Assembly: GCF_000332095.2 (NCBI RefSeq)
Contig: NZ_KI913949.1
Span: 2,332,412 to 2,396,411 of the forward strand
From: Leptolyngbya sp. PCC 6406
GTDB lineage: Bacteria; Cyanobacteriota; Cyanobacteriia; Phormidesmidales; Phormidesmidaceae
DNA: 64,000 bases
Direction of reading: 5' to 3'
Below, piece by piece: positions 7,341-16,188 of this stretch. The notes under the pieces are model-generated. The model was not told the DNA's origin. It saw only the letters and a list, made by a program, of their open reading frames with translations, and made no database searches. The first letter of the stretch is position 1; each line of letters opens with the position of its first letter. The position numbers and the translations under genes were made by a program.

Positions 7341-8732
7341 CTTGGGGCTAGCTTGAGCCATGGGAACATTCTTCTGCGAAGTATAGCCATTCTGCTCTGA
7401 CAAAATGGAATATTCTGGGTAGCCTTCGATGCCGAAATCCACTAGGTCTAGACCAGCGATTTCCTCTTCTTCCGAAACCCGCAGAAGACCAAACTTATTC
7501 AGCACAAAGCTGACGCCATAGCCGGGAAGAAATCCGAGAAGTAGGGCACAGATACTAACCCCAATCACTTGCGCCCATAAATTTGTTGTTGGAATGCCAT
7601 CAAGCTGGGGATAGCCCGCCGCAAAGATGCCCACCATGAGGGAACCAAACACACCGCAGTAGCCATGGACCGCAAAGGCTCCTACAGCATCATCAATACC
7701 TGCCCTTTCCACAGCGTTGCCCACAAAGGGCATGGTATAAGCCCCGACGAAGGCCAGCAAAATCACAATGGGAGGGCTGTACACATCCATGGCGGCAGCA
7801 GCGGAAATAATGCCTGCAAGGCCCCCGGAAATGGTGTAGAAGGGGTCAGCTTTAGAGCCGATATAGGCTCCAATAAAGCCAGCGGAGAGGGCCAGGGTAG
7901 TGCTAACCCCTACGGAGGCCAAGGTCATCGGTGTGCCATAGATGGTGATCTCCATGGACTGCCCCGGTACGAAGATGACACAGGCGGCCAAGAAGGCATA
8001 GAAGCCGACAAAAATCAGCATCAAGCCCACCATGGTTAGGGGCAGGTTATGGGGCATGATCACACGGGGTTTGCCCTGGGCGTCAAATTTGCCGACCCGT
8101 GGCCCCAAATTGATCAAGACGCCCAAGGCGAAGAAGCCTGCAACGGCGTGGAGTAGTCCCGAGCAACCAAAATCGTGGTAACCCAATTGGGTAAAGAGCC
8201 AACCGTAGGGATTCCAGCCCCATGAGGCGGCGACCACCCAGGTAAAGGAGCCTAGAACCATGGCGAGGATGGCGTAGGCTCCGATTTTAATACGCTCAAT
8301 CACTGCCCCTGAGAGAATGGAGGCGGTGGTCATGGCAAAGAGGGCAAAGGCAAACCAGAAAACACCTGTGAGGTTGTCGGCAACGTTTGGCCCTAGGGCG
8401 GGGGACCAGGGATAGGAGGCTTGGACGAGCCCCAGGACTTCACCTACGGTGCCTTCTGAAGCGGGATCGGTCCAGGGGCCGACGATACCTCCCTGAAAGG
8501 GAAAGAGGGAGAAGGCGTTGTAAACCCACCAACCAAAAAAGAAGAAGGTAAGACCGACAATGGATAGGGTCAGCAGGTTCTTGACCATCGTGGCCAGAAC
8601 ATTTTTGGTCCGGGCCGCGCCTCCTTCGTAGGCGAGGAAGCCCACGTGAATAAGCAACATCAGTACAGAGGCCCAATAGTAGTAGGACTCTGATACAAAA
8701 GTTGCTAGAAACTCTTGTGATTCAGGAGACAT
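7335..8732 (-). CDS. amt: Ammonium transporter, Amt family
   Basis: Inner-membrane ammonium channel of 465 residues, expected as a trimer with 11 helices per subunit. Visible family features are the TTASILSGAVIERIKIGAYA segment, the first pore histidine in CSGLLHAVAGFFALG, and the second in AVHGYCGVFGSLMVG. The cytoplasmic C-terminal tail (SEEEEIAGLDLVDFGIEGYPEYS) carries the conserved GLD..EFG-type region that gates the trimer and is affected by PII proteins in relatives. A candidate NtcA-driven promoter lies upstream at 8983-9053. The stop codon falls in the terminal repeat of a MITE-like element. Confidence 0.95.
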   Translation of the reverse strand: MSPESQEFLATFVSESYYYWASVLMLLIHVGFLAYEGGAARTKNVLATMVKNLLTLSIVGLTFFFFGWWVYNAFSLFPFQGGIVGPWTDPASEGTVGEVLGLVQASYPWSPALGPNVADNLTGVFWFAFALFAMTTASILSGAVIERIKIGAYAILAMVLGSFTWVVAASWGWNPYGWLFTQLGYHDFGCSGLLHAVAGFFALGVLINLGPRVGKFDAQGKPRVIMPHNLPLTMVGLMLIFVGFYAFLAACVIFVPGQSMEITIYGTPMTLASVGVSTTLALSAGFIGAYIGSKADPFYTISGGLAGIISAAAAMDVYSPPIVILLAFVGAYTMPFVGNAVERAGIDDAVGAFAVHGYCGVFGSLMVGIFAAGYPQLDGIPTTNLWAQVIGVSICALLLGFLPGYGVSFVLNKFGLLRVSEEEEIAGLDLVDFGIEGYPEYSILSEQNGYTSQKNVPMAQASPKA

Positions 8733-8982
8733 AGGTCATACTCCTAGGTGTCAGATGGGGGTGAACAAAAGGGTCAAAGGTGGACTAAGAAACGTACATC
8801 AGGAAAACCAGAGCTTTGATTTCTCGTCGCAAAATTTTCCATAGCCTCTGCTGACCAAGGCTCATGTTTATAGACAAGGTTCTGATGAGGTGGGATCTGA
8901 TTTTCTGAAAATCAAATACGTCCTCACCAAAGGGCAGTCTACGATTCCAGAAACACGGTGGAATTACATCGCTGAGGGATTG

Positions 8983-9053
8983 AATTTACCTGGATAGGTT
9001 GTTATGTCAAGAGTTTGCATTGCAAACCCTTTAGGAGCTGTAGTGAGCGATAC
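8983..9053 (-). promoter_or_regulatory. Candidate NtcA-regulated promoter of amt
   Basis: A perfect NtcA consensus, GTA-N8-TAC, lies at 9040-9053. Downstream on the minus strand come TTGACA (complement of 9005-9010) and, 16 bases later, TAAATT (complement of 8983-8988). Cyanobacterial amt genes are classic NtcA targets. The operator would centre near -70, further upstream than in class II NtcA promoters, and a 6-base site has a notable chance probability in an 800-bp spacer. Confidence 0.4.
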
Positions 9054-9310
9054 GGAACCCCATTGCAGCGCTGGATTTAGGGTGTTGTTCCGGATGAGGT
9101 TGATACCTGTTCCTAAGCTTGCGGCAAGCCAGAGGCTTGCGCAGTAGTCAGAAGATTTACGCCGCAGGTACGGGTACTAGGATGTTGCACCACAATTCCT
9201 GACTGGTGGTGCAACGGATCTCACCCCCTCTAACTCCTCCTTGCCAAGGGTACGGTGTACACATAAGTCACTGTTTGATGGGCATCCCGGCCTGACCCCC
9301 TCTAACTCCC
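9054..9310. other. Gene-free part of the amt upstream spacer
   Basis: The spacer between amt and the next gene spans 8733-9554. Apart from the promoter candidate and the tandem repeat at 9311-9515, I see no open frame with family resemblance, only repeat-like text such as CTAACTCC(T/C)CCTTG. Confidence 0.5.
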
Positions 9311-9515
9311 CCTTGTAAAGGGGGAGGACTAGAGTTTCCCCCCTTTACAAGGGGGGATTAAGGGGGGTTTGCAAGGGGCATCAGCACCCTTCCAGAAATA
9401 TGTGTACACAGCAGCCTTGTAAAGGGGGAGGACTAGAGTTTCCCCCCTTGTAAAGGGGGGATTAAGGGTTGCAAGGGGCATAAGCACCCTTCCAGAAATT
9501 ATGTGTACACAGCAG
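9311..9515. repeat. Tandem duplication of a ~100-bp palindrome-rich unit
   Basis: Unit 1 (9311-9414) and unit 2 (9415-9515) share the same text, beginning CCTTGTAAAGGGGGAGGAC and ending TGTGTACACAGCAG. They differ by a few short indels. Each holds opposed CCCCCTTG/CAAGGGGG runs able to fold, typical of cyanobacterial intergenic repeats. It lies just beyond the stop of the glycosylhydrolase gene. Confidence 0.7.
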
Positions 9516-9554
9516 TTACCAAGGGGGGGCAAGCGCAATTTGGAAGGACTGTAT

Positions 9555-11498
9555 TTATCCGCCGGGACGGGGAACCGGGAGGGCGAACCCGGATTGGAAC
9601 TGGTGCAGCCGTTCCTCAGCGGTTTCCGCCCCCGCCACCCACAGGGTTTCATAGAAGAAATAGGAAACTCCAGCGTAGGCGCGATCGCGGGTTGCGGCCA
9701 ACTGTTCCGTCAGTAGCGCCCCATCCGTGGGACGCCCCCGCAGACCACTGAGCAGACCGATACTGGTGGAGATATGGCGGCGGGCCTGCTCGATACTGGG
9801 TTTATTCAGTTCCCAAGCAAAGCGATCGAGCTCATTGCGGTAGACCTGCACCACCAATTCTTCCACAAACCCCCGCTGCTCCCAAGTGGGCCAATCCTGG
9901 AGATAGCGCCCGTAGGAAAAGGGATAGGGATTGGGGGAGATCGAGACGATGGCCTGGGGTTGCCGATTTTTCACTAGGCGATGGAGACCCTCCACAAAGG
10001 TGGTGATCTTCTCCGCCCGCCAGCGAACCCACTCGGCATCGGACTCGTCATCGGAGGGGGCGGTGCCGCCGTGGTCTTGGCGGTAGAGATTGACGGTGTA
10101 GGGGTCGTAGCCCATGGCCACCGGCAGGCCCAAATGGTCGTCGAACTGGATGCCCTCCACGTCATAGTTTTGCAACACCTCATCCACCAAGAGCAGCAGC
10201 AACCGCTGCACCTGGGGATGGAAGGGATTCATCCAGACAAAGGTTTCCGCCCCCTGGACATCATCCTGGGTGCCATCTCGACGCTGGGTAAACCAGTCGG
10301 GATGCTCCCGGCGCAGGGGATAGCTGGCTTCAGCAGGGGCCATAAAGCCAAACTCAAACCAGGGCACCACCGCCATGCCCTCGGCGTGGGCCAAGTCAAT
10401 GAGCTCCCGCAGCATGTCGCGATCGCCCTGGGCCGCTTCAAGGGCAGGACTTTCGTTTGGGTACAGGCGCTTGGCACGGCCCAACATCCGTTCTGCGATC
10501 GCACTTGGGTGCAGCGTATAGCCCCCATTCCACACCACGGGATAGAGGGTATTGAAATTCAGCGCCTTGAGCCGCGCCACCCCCGCTGCCAGATTGGCCT
10601 GGGAAAAGAGAACCGTGCTGTCGATATTGGTCATCCAAACTCCCCGCACCTCCTGGAGGGGCTGGATCTGAGGCGGCAGTTCCGGTAACGGGGTGACCCA
10701 GGCCGGGGGAATCGTGGCTTGCAGAGCGGACTCTGGGCTAGCTTTGCACACCAAAGCCGCCACCTCCGCCCGCGTTGCTACCTGATTGGGGCTCAGGGTC
10801 TGGGGGGCCGCTTGGTTCACCAGCCGTCCTGCACTGAGGGCGGCAGCAACTCCCTCCCGACCATAAAGGGGCACTCTGGCTCCATCCGTCAGCCCTGTCC
10901 GCAGCAGGTCGCCGGGGCGGGCCACGTAGGGCAGTCCTGCCCGCGCTGCCAAGGCGGTAAGGGCCTCCGCCCTGGTAATGGTGCGGTTGGCATCGTAGTA
11001 GCGATCGGGATAGGTGTGGAGCGGGTTGACGGGAGAGGCCAAGCCCAGCGCCCGTTCGGCGGCATTGGCCCCCTGGTAGGGCACCCCTGCGGCGGGGAGT
11101 CCCTGGGTCAGCAGGGTGGCGAGGTCAGCCCAGGTGGCGGCGGCTTCTGGGTGAAACCGTTGGTCGCGGTCCAGGGGCAGCAACTGGCGATCGCTCAGGG
11201 CTTGCAAACAGTCTGCGGCCCAGTGATTTTGGATATCCACAGCTCTAGGGGGACGCGGGGGCTCAGACCCCCGGTTCCCTGGTGGATTGCTGGGGGTGAC
11301 CACCTGGGACAGGACCGCATTGGGTGCTTGGGGCAAGGTCTGAGCCATCAAGGGCACCATGGCCCCCAGCAGAATGGCCCAGATCAACCCCAGGAGAATG
11401 CCCGTTGCCAGCCGTTGCCCGGTTGATAAACGGCGGACAGCTCGTGAAACTTCTCGATTTGTCCGCTGACTCAACAGCCGATATATAAACGATGCCAT
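9555..11498 (-). CDS. SLH-domain protein with GH10-like (GHL10/DUF187) glycosylhydrolase domain
   Basis: Exported or membrane-anchored protein of 647 residues. A hydrophobic segment at about 30-52 (ATGILLGLIWAILLGAMVPLMA) anchors or exports it. Residues about 90-250 hold S-layer-homology-like repeats (HTYPDRYYDANRTITRAEAL; LSPNQVATRAEVAALV), suggesting wall binding. From about 283 the GHL10 domain runs EVRGVWMTNIDSTVLF, then VPWFEFGF, EGIQFDDHLGLP and ISPNPYPFSYG. Family members are thought to act on wall or extracellular polysaccharide; substrate unknown. Its ATG overlaps the stop of the SUI1 gene by one base, so the two are probably co-translated. Confidence 0.88.
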   Translation of the reverse strand: MASFIYRLLSQRTNREVSRAVRRLSTGQRLATGILLGLIWAILLGAMVPLMAQTLPQAPNAVLSQVVTPSNPPGNRGSEPPRPPRAVDIQNHWAADCLQALSDRQLLPLDRDQRFHPEAAATWADLATLLTQGLPAAGVPYQGANAAERALGLASPVNPLHTYPDRYYDANRTITRAEALTALAARAGLPYVARPGDLLRTGLTDGARVPLYGREGVAAALSAGRLVNQAAPQTLSPNQVATRAEVAALVCKASPESALQATIPPAWVTPLPELPPQIQPLQEVRGVWMTNIDSTVLFSQANLAAGVARLKALNFNTLYPVVWNGGYTLHPSAIAERMLGRAKRLYPNESPALEAAQGDRDMLRELIDLAHAEGMAVVPWFEFGFMAPAEASYPLRREHPDWFTQRRDGTQDDVQGAETFVWMNPFHPQVQRLLLLLVDEVLQNYDVEGIQFDDHLGLPVAMGYDPYTVNLYRQDHGGTAPSDDESDAEWVRWRAEKITTFVEGLHRLVKNRQPQAIVSISPNPYPFSYGRYLQDWPTWEQRGFVEELVVQVYRNELDRFAWELNKPSIEQARRHISTSIGLLSGLRGRPTDGALLTEQLAATRDRAYAGVSYFFYETLWVAGAETAEERLHQFQSGFALPVPRPGG

Positions 11499-11863
11499 TA
11501 ACCACCACTACGCTTTACGGAATAGCCCTGTTTTTGCAGCACCGTCAGCAGCGTCTGGGCATGATCTCCCTGAATCTCGACGGTAGCCTCCTTGACGGTG
11601 CCGCCACTGCCACACTGGGCCTTGAGCTTCTTCAAGAGGGTGGCCAGGGTTTCGGGACGATGTTGAAAGCCACTGACGATGGTGACGGTCTTGCCCCCTC
11701 GGCCTTTGCGGCTGACTTCTACCTTCAGGGACTGCTGGGCCGGGGGCAAATCCTGTACCCCCCGCTGTAGGGCGGCGGGACGGGCGGTGCTGAATTCTGA
11801 ATACACGACGCGATCGCGGGGAGCATCGGTTCCCTGAGCACTGGCTCCCTTACGCTTGGCCAT
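11498..11863 (-). CDS. SUI1/eIF1-like translation factor (YciH family)
   Basis: 121 residues from ATG 11863 (MAKRKGASAQG), preceded by a GGGAG-type ribosome site. The SUI1 core is clear: LKVEVSRKGRGGKTVTIVSG, then LLKKLKAQCGSGGTVKEATVEIQGDH and LLTVLQKQGYSVKRSGG. Bacterial YciH relatives bind the 30S subunit and affect start-site fidelity. The longer open frame extending to 12130 has no family resemblance upstream of this ATG, so I reject it. The stop TAA shares its last base with the next gene's ATG. Confidence 0.9.
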   Translation of the reverse strand: MAKRKGASAQGTDAPRDRVVYSEFSTARPAALQRGVQDLPPAQQSLKVEVSRKGRGGKTVTIVSGFQHRPETLATLLKKLKAQCGSGGTVKEATVEIQGDHAQTLLTVLQKQGYSVKRSGG

Positions 11864-12040
11864 GGTGGCATTCTCCCTCCCGTAACTCCTCATCACTGCT
11901 GCCCCAGTATGCCACGGCCCCTGGGACGACAGGACAAAACCCCTCACTCCGGTACGTGTCCCTTGTGCAAATCTGCCTTGATGGGCACTGCCTTTCGGCC
12001 TTTGTCCCGGCCAGGAAAAAGCCAAGTAGAGGCCCAATGA

Positions 12041-12072
12041 AAAAGGGGGCGTGCAACTGCACGCCCCCTTTT
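12041..12072 (-). terminator. Rho-independent terminator of the pilin gene
   Basis: AAAAGGGGGCGTGCA pairs over 15 bases with TGCACGCCCCCTTTT around a 2-base centre. Reading in the pilin direction it is followed by a T run. It lies about 115 bases past the pilin stop. Confidence 0.75.
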
Positions 12073-12187
12073 GACTCTCACATTGTTCGGTATTAGAACC
12101 CACTGAAGCTGGGCAATGCCCACCGCCCAATTTCAGGGGATAGGATAGGCACGTTCTATTTTACCCATCCTACAAAACCATGTCGAA

Positions 12188-12685
12188 TTACAAGCCACAG
12201 TCAGCAGCACTAGGTACGGTATTAACGGCACTAGATTTAGAAAGCTTAGCGCTGCTCTGACCGGCAACAGCGTCAACACAGCCTCTGAAACCGTGTAGGT
12301 TTACATCCAGAGGAGTTGCCGTAATGCTAGCGCTAGTTGCAGCATTTCCAGTCGTGCCTGTTCCAACAGCATACTTATAGAACTTAGTTGAGATTGTTCC
12401 ATCTCCCGCTGCCGTCCCAATACCGACCTCTAGCTCACTAAATGCTGTAGCGAATCTAGGTTGTTCTAGACGATAGGCTTGCTGACCCCGATTTACAGAA
12501 CCAGCGTAGGTGTTGGCTTCAGATTCACGGGCGCGGTTGGCTTGGTTGAGGAAGGAAGGCAGAGCGATCGCGGCCAGGATGCCGATGATGATGATAACCA
12601 CCAGCAATTCAATTAGGGTAAAGCCACCCTCTTCTTTCTTAGCGATCAAATGATTCAGAAACCGAGTTTTGAAGTTAGTCGTCAT
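12188..12685 (-). CDS. pilA: Type IV pilin-like protein (PilA family)
   Basis: Major or minor pilin of 165 residues. It has a short basic leader ending EEGG, then the prepilin site G|FTLIELLVV and a hydrophobic alpha-1 helix (IIIIGILAAIALPSFLNQANRARE). The globular domain is Gly/Thr/Ser-rich, and a C-terminal disulfide-type cysteine pair lies in RGCVDA and ADCGL. I chose ATG 12685 because AGGAGAG lies about 9 bases upstream and the leader length then fits; the longer frame from 12757 does not. PilD-type peptidase would cut before the Phe. It may serve motility, DNA uptake or adhesion. Confidence 0.92.
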   Translation of the reverse strand: MTTNFKTRFLNHLIAKKEEGGFTLIELLVVIIIIGILAAIALPSFLNQANRARESEANTYAGSVNRGQQAYRLEQPRFATAFSELEVGIGTAAGDGTISTKFYKYAVGTGTTGNAATSASITATPLDVNLHGFRGCVDAVAGQSSAKLSKSSAVNTVPSAADCGL

Positions 12686-12816
12686 GGGGAAGTCTCTCCT
12701 TGGGAAGCGGGTAGCTTTGTCTAGCTCCTGTGAGTAGACTACCCGGCTCAGATTCATTCCATATCACCTGCTCCCAAAATTCAGGGAATTTCCGTAGTCT
12801 CCGCTAGAGTTTGGCC

Positions 12817-13008
12817 CTATTGGACGGTATAACCCGCTGCCGCGATCGCTTGAGTAACCTGGGTGGAATCCACCGCCGTATCAATCGTGACCTGTTTGGT
12901 CGCAGGGTCGGCGGTCACGGTGGCGGTAGGGTCTAGGGCTTGCACCGCCTGGGTGATGGTATCGGCACAGGCTGAGCAGGCCATGTCGGGGATGGTGAGG
13001 GTGAGCAT
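12817..13008 (-). CDS. Atx1-like copper chaperone (heavy-metal-associated domain)
   Basis: A 63-residue single HMA domain. The metal site is MACSACAD (CxxC) on the first loop, and the fold closes with QVTIDTAVDSTQVTQAIAAAGYTVQ. It resembles the cyanobacterial Atx1 that hands Cu(I) to thylakoid P-type ATPases supplying plastocyanin and cytochrome oxidase. The partner ATPases are not in the window. Residues near the C-terminal helix that tune copper ligation cannot be assigned with certainty. Single-copy short gene with no obvious operon partner. Confidence 0.85.
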   Translation of the reverse strand: MLTLTIPDMACSACADTITQAVQALDPTATVTADPATKQVTIDTAVDSTQVTQAIAAAGYTVQ

Positions 13009-13060
13009 GGGGGTGTGGGGTGTGGGGTATGGGTGTGGGGGTGTGGGGGTGTGGGGGTGA
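13009..13060. repeat. GTGGGG microsatellite
   Basis: Runs of GTGTGGGG/GTGGGGGT just upstream of the Atx1-like gene. Similar purine-rich runs occur at 25755-25818 and at the right end of the window. Confidence 0.6.
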
Positions 13061-13116
13061 AAGGTGGTAGGAATTTTAAGTTTTGAATTTTGAATTTTGA
13101 ATTAAATTTCCCGTAG

Positions 13117-13135
13117 GGGCGCGGTTTCCGCGCCC
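13117..13135. repeat. REP-like palindrome
   Basis: GGGCGCGG and CCGCGCCC flank TTT, followed by CAATGCAGGATG. The same palindrome in the other orientation occurs at 24476-24494 within an array. Confidence 0.6.
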
Positions 13136-13252
13136 AATGCAGGATGCCGCCTATGGAATTTGTGTCTGGTGCCCTGGCTCTGCCTGGGTACCTCTGCCGG
13201 AGGCTCTGCCTCATGGGCGGCTCAAAACCTGCCTGCTCCATACTGGGTAAAC

Positions 13253-13723
13253 CTAATTCGAGAGCAGTACCTGCTCCCCGTCTGCGGTGACCGCTACCGT
13301 TTCTAGATGCGTTGTGGCAGGCCCCTGGGTGACTTTGCCCTCTGCGTCAAAGCGAGAATCGTGGCAGGGACAGATAAACAACTCAGCCGCCGGGTCCCAA
13401 TCCACCACGCATTGGCGATGGGGACAGACAGAACTGATGCCATAGTCCGCGAAAGCGGGTCCATCGGTGATGACCAAAAACGCGGGGTTTTCTAATCCCT
13501 GGGCCAAAATGCGATCGCCTGCTGTCGCTGCCGCCAAAACTGTCTCTGGCGCATAGGGAGTGCCGCCCTCATCTGTGGCGACAACGCCGCCATCGGATGG
13601 GGGTGTGTCAGTACCAGCCGTAGAGGAGGACTCTGGTGTGCAGCCCGCCAGCCACCCCAGGGCAATGGTACCCAGGGCACTGCCAGCACTGTACTGAAGG
13701 AAACGACGACGGTGAAAACTCAT
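13253..13723 (-). CDS. Small Rieske [2Fe-2S] protein with twin-Arg/lipoprotein-type N-terminus
   Basis: 156 residues. The N-terminus MSFHRRRFLQYSAGSALGTI resembles a Tat signal, and LAGC at about 25-28 looks like a lipobox, so the mature protein may be a lipid-anchored periplasmic or lumenal protein. The Rieske cluster is complete: CPHRQC and CPCHDSRFD supply two Cys and two His. It lacks the long N-terminal helix and flexible linker of the main cytochrome b6f PetC. It is probably an auxiliary Rieske protein of the PetC3/arsenite-oxidase-subunit type. No b6f partner gene is adjacent. The electron partner is unknown. Confidence 0.85.
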   Translation of the reverse strand: MSFHRRRFLQYSAGSALGTIALGWLAGCTPESSSTAGTDTPPSDGGVVATDEGGTPYAPETVLAAATAGDRILAQGLENPAFLVITDGPAFADYGISSVCPHRQCVVDWDPAAELFICPCHDSRFDAEGKVTQGPATTHLETVAVTADGEQVLLSN

Positions 13724-14235
13724 GGCAATTTTGTCTCTGAAACGTCTCAGCGAATGATGTAAACTTTGTCCATCTTAGGCGCTGGAGTTTTGAGTGTCTT
13801 CTCGCCCACCGGGCAACGGAGCCAACCCAAAATGGTAGATAATGCCCGGAAGAAACAGAAGGAAGCCTTTCATTCCGAGCACAGGGAGGGATCCTGGTCT
13901 GGCTGTTAGACGGAGATGTTACTCCCAGAGAAGCCGCTTCGCGTCTACGACTCCGCTGCGCTGCGTTACTCCTTTCGGAGTCGCTTCGCGAACAACATGA
14001 CAAGTGCGCTTCAACATGACAATGGGCCTGTCATTCCGAGCGCAGTGAAACGGAGAGAGGAATCTCGATCTTGGCCGTTAGACCGAGATGTTTCGATGAA
14101 GTTGCTATGCGAACAGGACTTGTCCTGAGCGGAGTCTGGCGGAGCCTGCTCGGAGGGCATAGGGCAGACAAGGGATTCCGCCTACGGGTGCATACCATCG
14201 CTGAAGTACCTGGTACGAGGTAGATGGAGATACTG
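13724..14235. other. Intergenic, repeat-bearing, no gene recognised
   Basis: Two copies (13871-13920, 14031-14092) of a repeat starting CATTCCGAG and ending in GAGATGTT lie here; a third is at 63810-63860. Between them are palindrome-prone segments such as GAAGCCGCTTCGCG and GAGTCGCTTCGCGAAC. No frame shows family resemblance. Confidence 0.55.
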
Positions 14236-15963
14236 TTATGGAGAGGGTGGACATTCTTCTGGGTCCGGGGCAGGCCGACTATGACCCATCTGGGGCTTAG
14301 AACCTAAGTTCTGACGGTCTCTAGGGGATAGGCTAATGGGCAACTGGCCACTGCGAATATGCAGATCTCGTTGGGGAAAGGGAATTTCAATGCCACAATC
14401 CCGCAGCTCTGCTTCTACAGAAAAATATAAATCACTTTTGATCACGGGTTGCTGGTGCGGTTCCGCAATCCACACCAGCAGATCAAAGTTGAGGGCACTT
14501 TCCCCAAATCCCTTGAAGAATACCTGGGGAGAGGGCATGGACAGCACCTTGCTATGGTGTTGACTCACTGCTATCAACACTTCCCGCACTTGGGATGGGT
14601 CGGCGCTGTAGGCTACGCCGATGGGAATGCGAATGCGGGAGACGGGGTTACGGTGACTCCAGTTGATCACCTCTTGCTCTAGGAAACGGGAGTTGGGGAC
14701 GATGATGGACACTTGATCCAGGGTTTTAATCTCTGTGCTACGGGCTCCAATACGCTCCACGGTGCCCTGAAATTCGCCAAACTCGACGAAGTCCCCCACT
14801 TGGATGGGGCGTTCAAAGACTAGGACAATGCCGCTGCCGAAGTCCTTGGTGATGTTTTGCAACCCGAGGCCAATCCCGACCCCTAGGGCACTGGCAAGCA
14901 GGGCCAGGGAACTGAGGTCTAGCCCCCAAATTTGCAACAGTACCACGGTGCCGACGAAGATAAGGCTGTACTTGATCAGAATGGCCACTGCTTCTCGGGA
15001 GCCGCGATCGAAGCCAGCCAGGTGGAGAATACGCGATCGCAGAAAGTTAGTACAGATGCCCGCCAGCACCACCAGTCCCAGCAGAAGCCCCATCAAAATC
15101 AACAGGCTGAGGATGGAAAAATCTCGCTGACCCAGGCGCAAATTGGGCTGACTAAGGCTCCTCCAGGTCTGCTGTTGAACAAAATAGCTCCAGCGGCGGG
15201 TAACGGGAAAGAGATTAGTGATGTAAACACTAACCCCAAACCAGAGTCCGCCCCGTACCACCGTTAACAGGAGATTGAGCAGGAGGTTTAGTCCTGTAGG
15301 CGGGCTGTGGGGATCCTCTGGGTCGCCATCCTGGTGGGTGGTGATTTGTTCTAGAACAGGTCGCAGCGATCGCCGCCAAAGTTCACCGATCAGACGGTGG
15401 AGCAGGAGAGCCAGACAAAAAACTGCGATCGCAAAGGCCAATCGCCTCAGACGCACCTCCTGACTCCGCTCTGTCTGAGCCATCCGCAGTTCCTGAGTAA
15501 TCAGCTCCACCCAGATTTCCGCCTGGATCTCAGCGCTATCAACTTGGGCCAGGGCGGCATCGGCCTGGGTAACGGTCATCAGGTAGCCCCCATTGACCAA
15601 AATCACGGGCACCTGATCTCGCTCGACCCATCTCACTTGAAACAGATCCTGGGTTCTCACCAGTTGCGCGAGTTCCTGGCTAATATAGCTGGCCCGCTCT
15701 AGGGAGGTGATCTGGCGAGTATTCGCAACGGAAAACAAGGTGCGTCCGTCCAGCACCACCGAGGCCGAGTTGGGGGGCGATTCCTCTGTCTGCTCTGGGG
15801 TCGGGGGCTGGGGAGAGACTTGCGGGTAGACTGGTCCCGCCAAACTCAGCACCAGCCCCCAGGTGGCTAATCCCAGCAGCAGCCAGCTCCACCCATGACG
15901 GAAACAATGATGTACCCAACCCAAAGGGCTACTCACAGAATGGCGATGCACAGAATGACCCAC
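14236..15963 (-). CDS. Mechanosensitive ion channel, MscS family (extended type)
   Basis: 575 residues. A probable signal or first helix (about 28-48) is followed by an extracytoplasmic domain (about 60-160), several membrane helices, and the MscS core. The core pore helix is Gly/Ala-rich (SLALLASALGVGIGLGLQNI), then comes the conserved FERPIQVGDFVEFG and the beta domain GTVERIGARSTEIKTLDQ with VPNSRFL. The C-terminal alpha/beta vestibule ends near PFPQRDLHIRS. It would open under membrane tension to release solutes after osmotic downshock. It is longer than E. coli MscS because of the N-terminal domain. Start at ATG 15963. Confidence 0.92.
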   Translation of the reverse strand: MGHSVHRHSVSSPLGWVHHCFRHGWSWLLLGLATWGLVLSLAGPVYPQVSPQPPTPEQTEESPPNSASVVLDGRTLFSVANTRQITSLERASYISQELAQLVRTQDLFQVRWVERDQVPVILVNGGYLMTVTQADAALAQVDSAEIQAEIWVELITQELRMAQTERSQEVRLRRLAFAIAVFCLALLLHRLIGELWRRSLRPVLEQITTHQDGDPEDPHSPPTGLNLLLNLLLTVVRGGLWFGVSVYITNLFPVTRRWSYFVQQQTWRSLSQPNLRLGQRDFSILSLLILMGLLLGLVVLAGICTNFLRSRILHLAGFDRGSREAVAILIKYSLIFVGTVVLLQIWGLDLSSLALLASALGVGIGLGLQNITKDFGSGIVLVFERPIQVGDFVEFGEFQGTVERIGARSTEIKTLDQVSIIVPNSRFLEQEVINWSHRNPVSRIRIPIGVAYSADPSQVREVLIAVSQHHSKVLSMPSPQVFFKGFGESALNFDLLVWIAEPHQQPVIKSDLYFSVEAELRDCGIEIPFPQRDLHIRSGQLPISLSPRDRQNLGSKPQMGHSRPAPDPEECPPSP

Positions 15964-16100
15964 AAGATATCCTTCGTGCCGTCGTAGAGTATCTTTCCCG
16001 GTTGACGAAATTTTACGCGGTCTAGCCTAAGCCCGTCCGGGTGACTGCCATAGCGGTTCCCTAATGGATGAGGTACTCCTCAACTTAATGACACTTCGGG

Positions 16101-16128
16101 GAACAAGGGGCTTAAGCCCCTTGCCTGT
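16101..16128. repeat. 28-bp palindromic repeat, copy 2
   Basis: Identical to 2148-2175. It lies 61 bases beyond the sqdX stop, in the spacer before the MscS gene. Confidence 0.6.
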
Positions 16129-16188
16129 CACGACTTGGAAGATTACAGAGAACCGAGCCCGTTGACTGCTGGCTGAAGTGACTGAGTC

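Noticed and set aside
9311..9515. Possible CRISPR array
   Set aside because: Only two units of about 100 bp, adjacent without variable spacers and with internal palindromes. It is a tandem duplication, and no cas gene is present.
10719..11426. 235-codon plus-strand frame opposite the glycosylhydrolase gene
   Set aside because: Gly/Gln/Pro-rich composition typical of an antisense shadow in GC-rich DNA. No start signal, and the minus frame is clearly real.
11864..12130. N-terminal extension of the SUI1 gene to 12130
   Set aside because: The extra 89 codons include the pilin terminator hairpin and have no family resemblance. ATG 11863 has a ribosome site and the family start.
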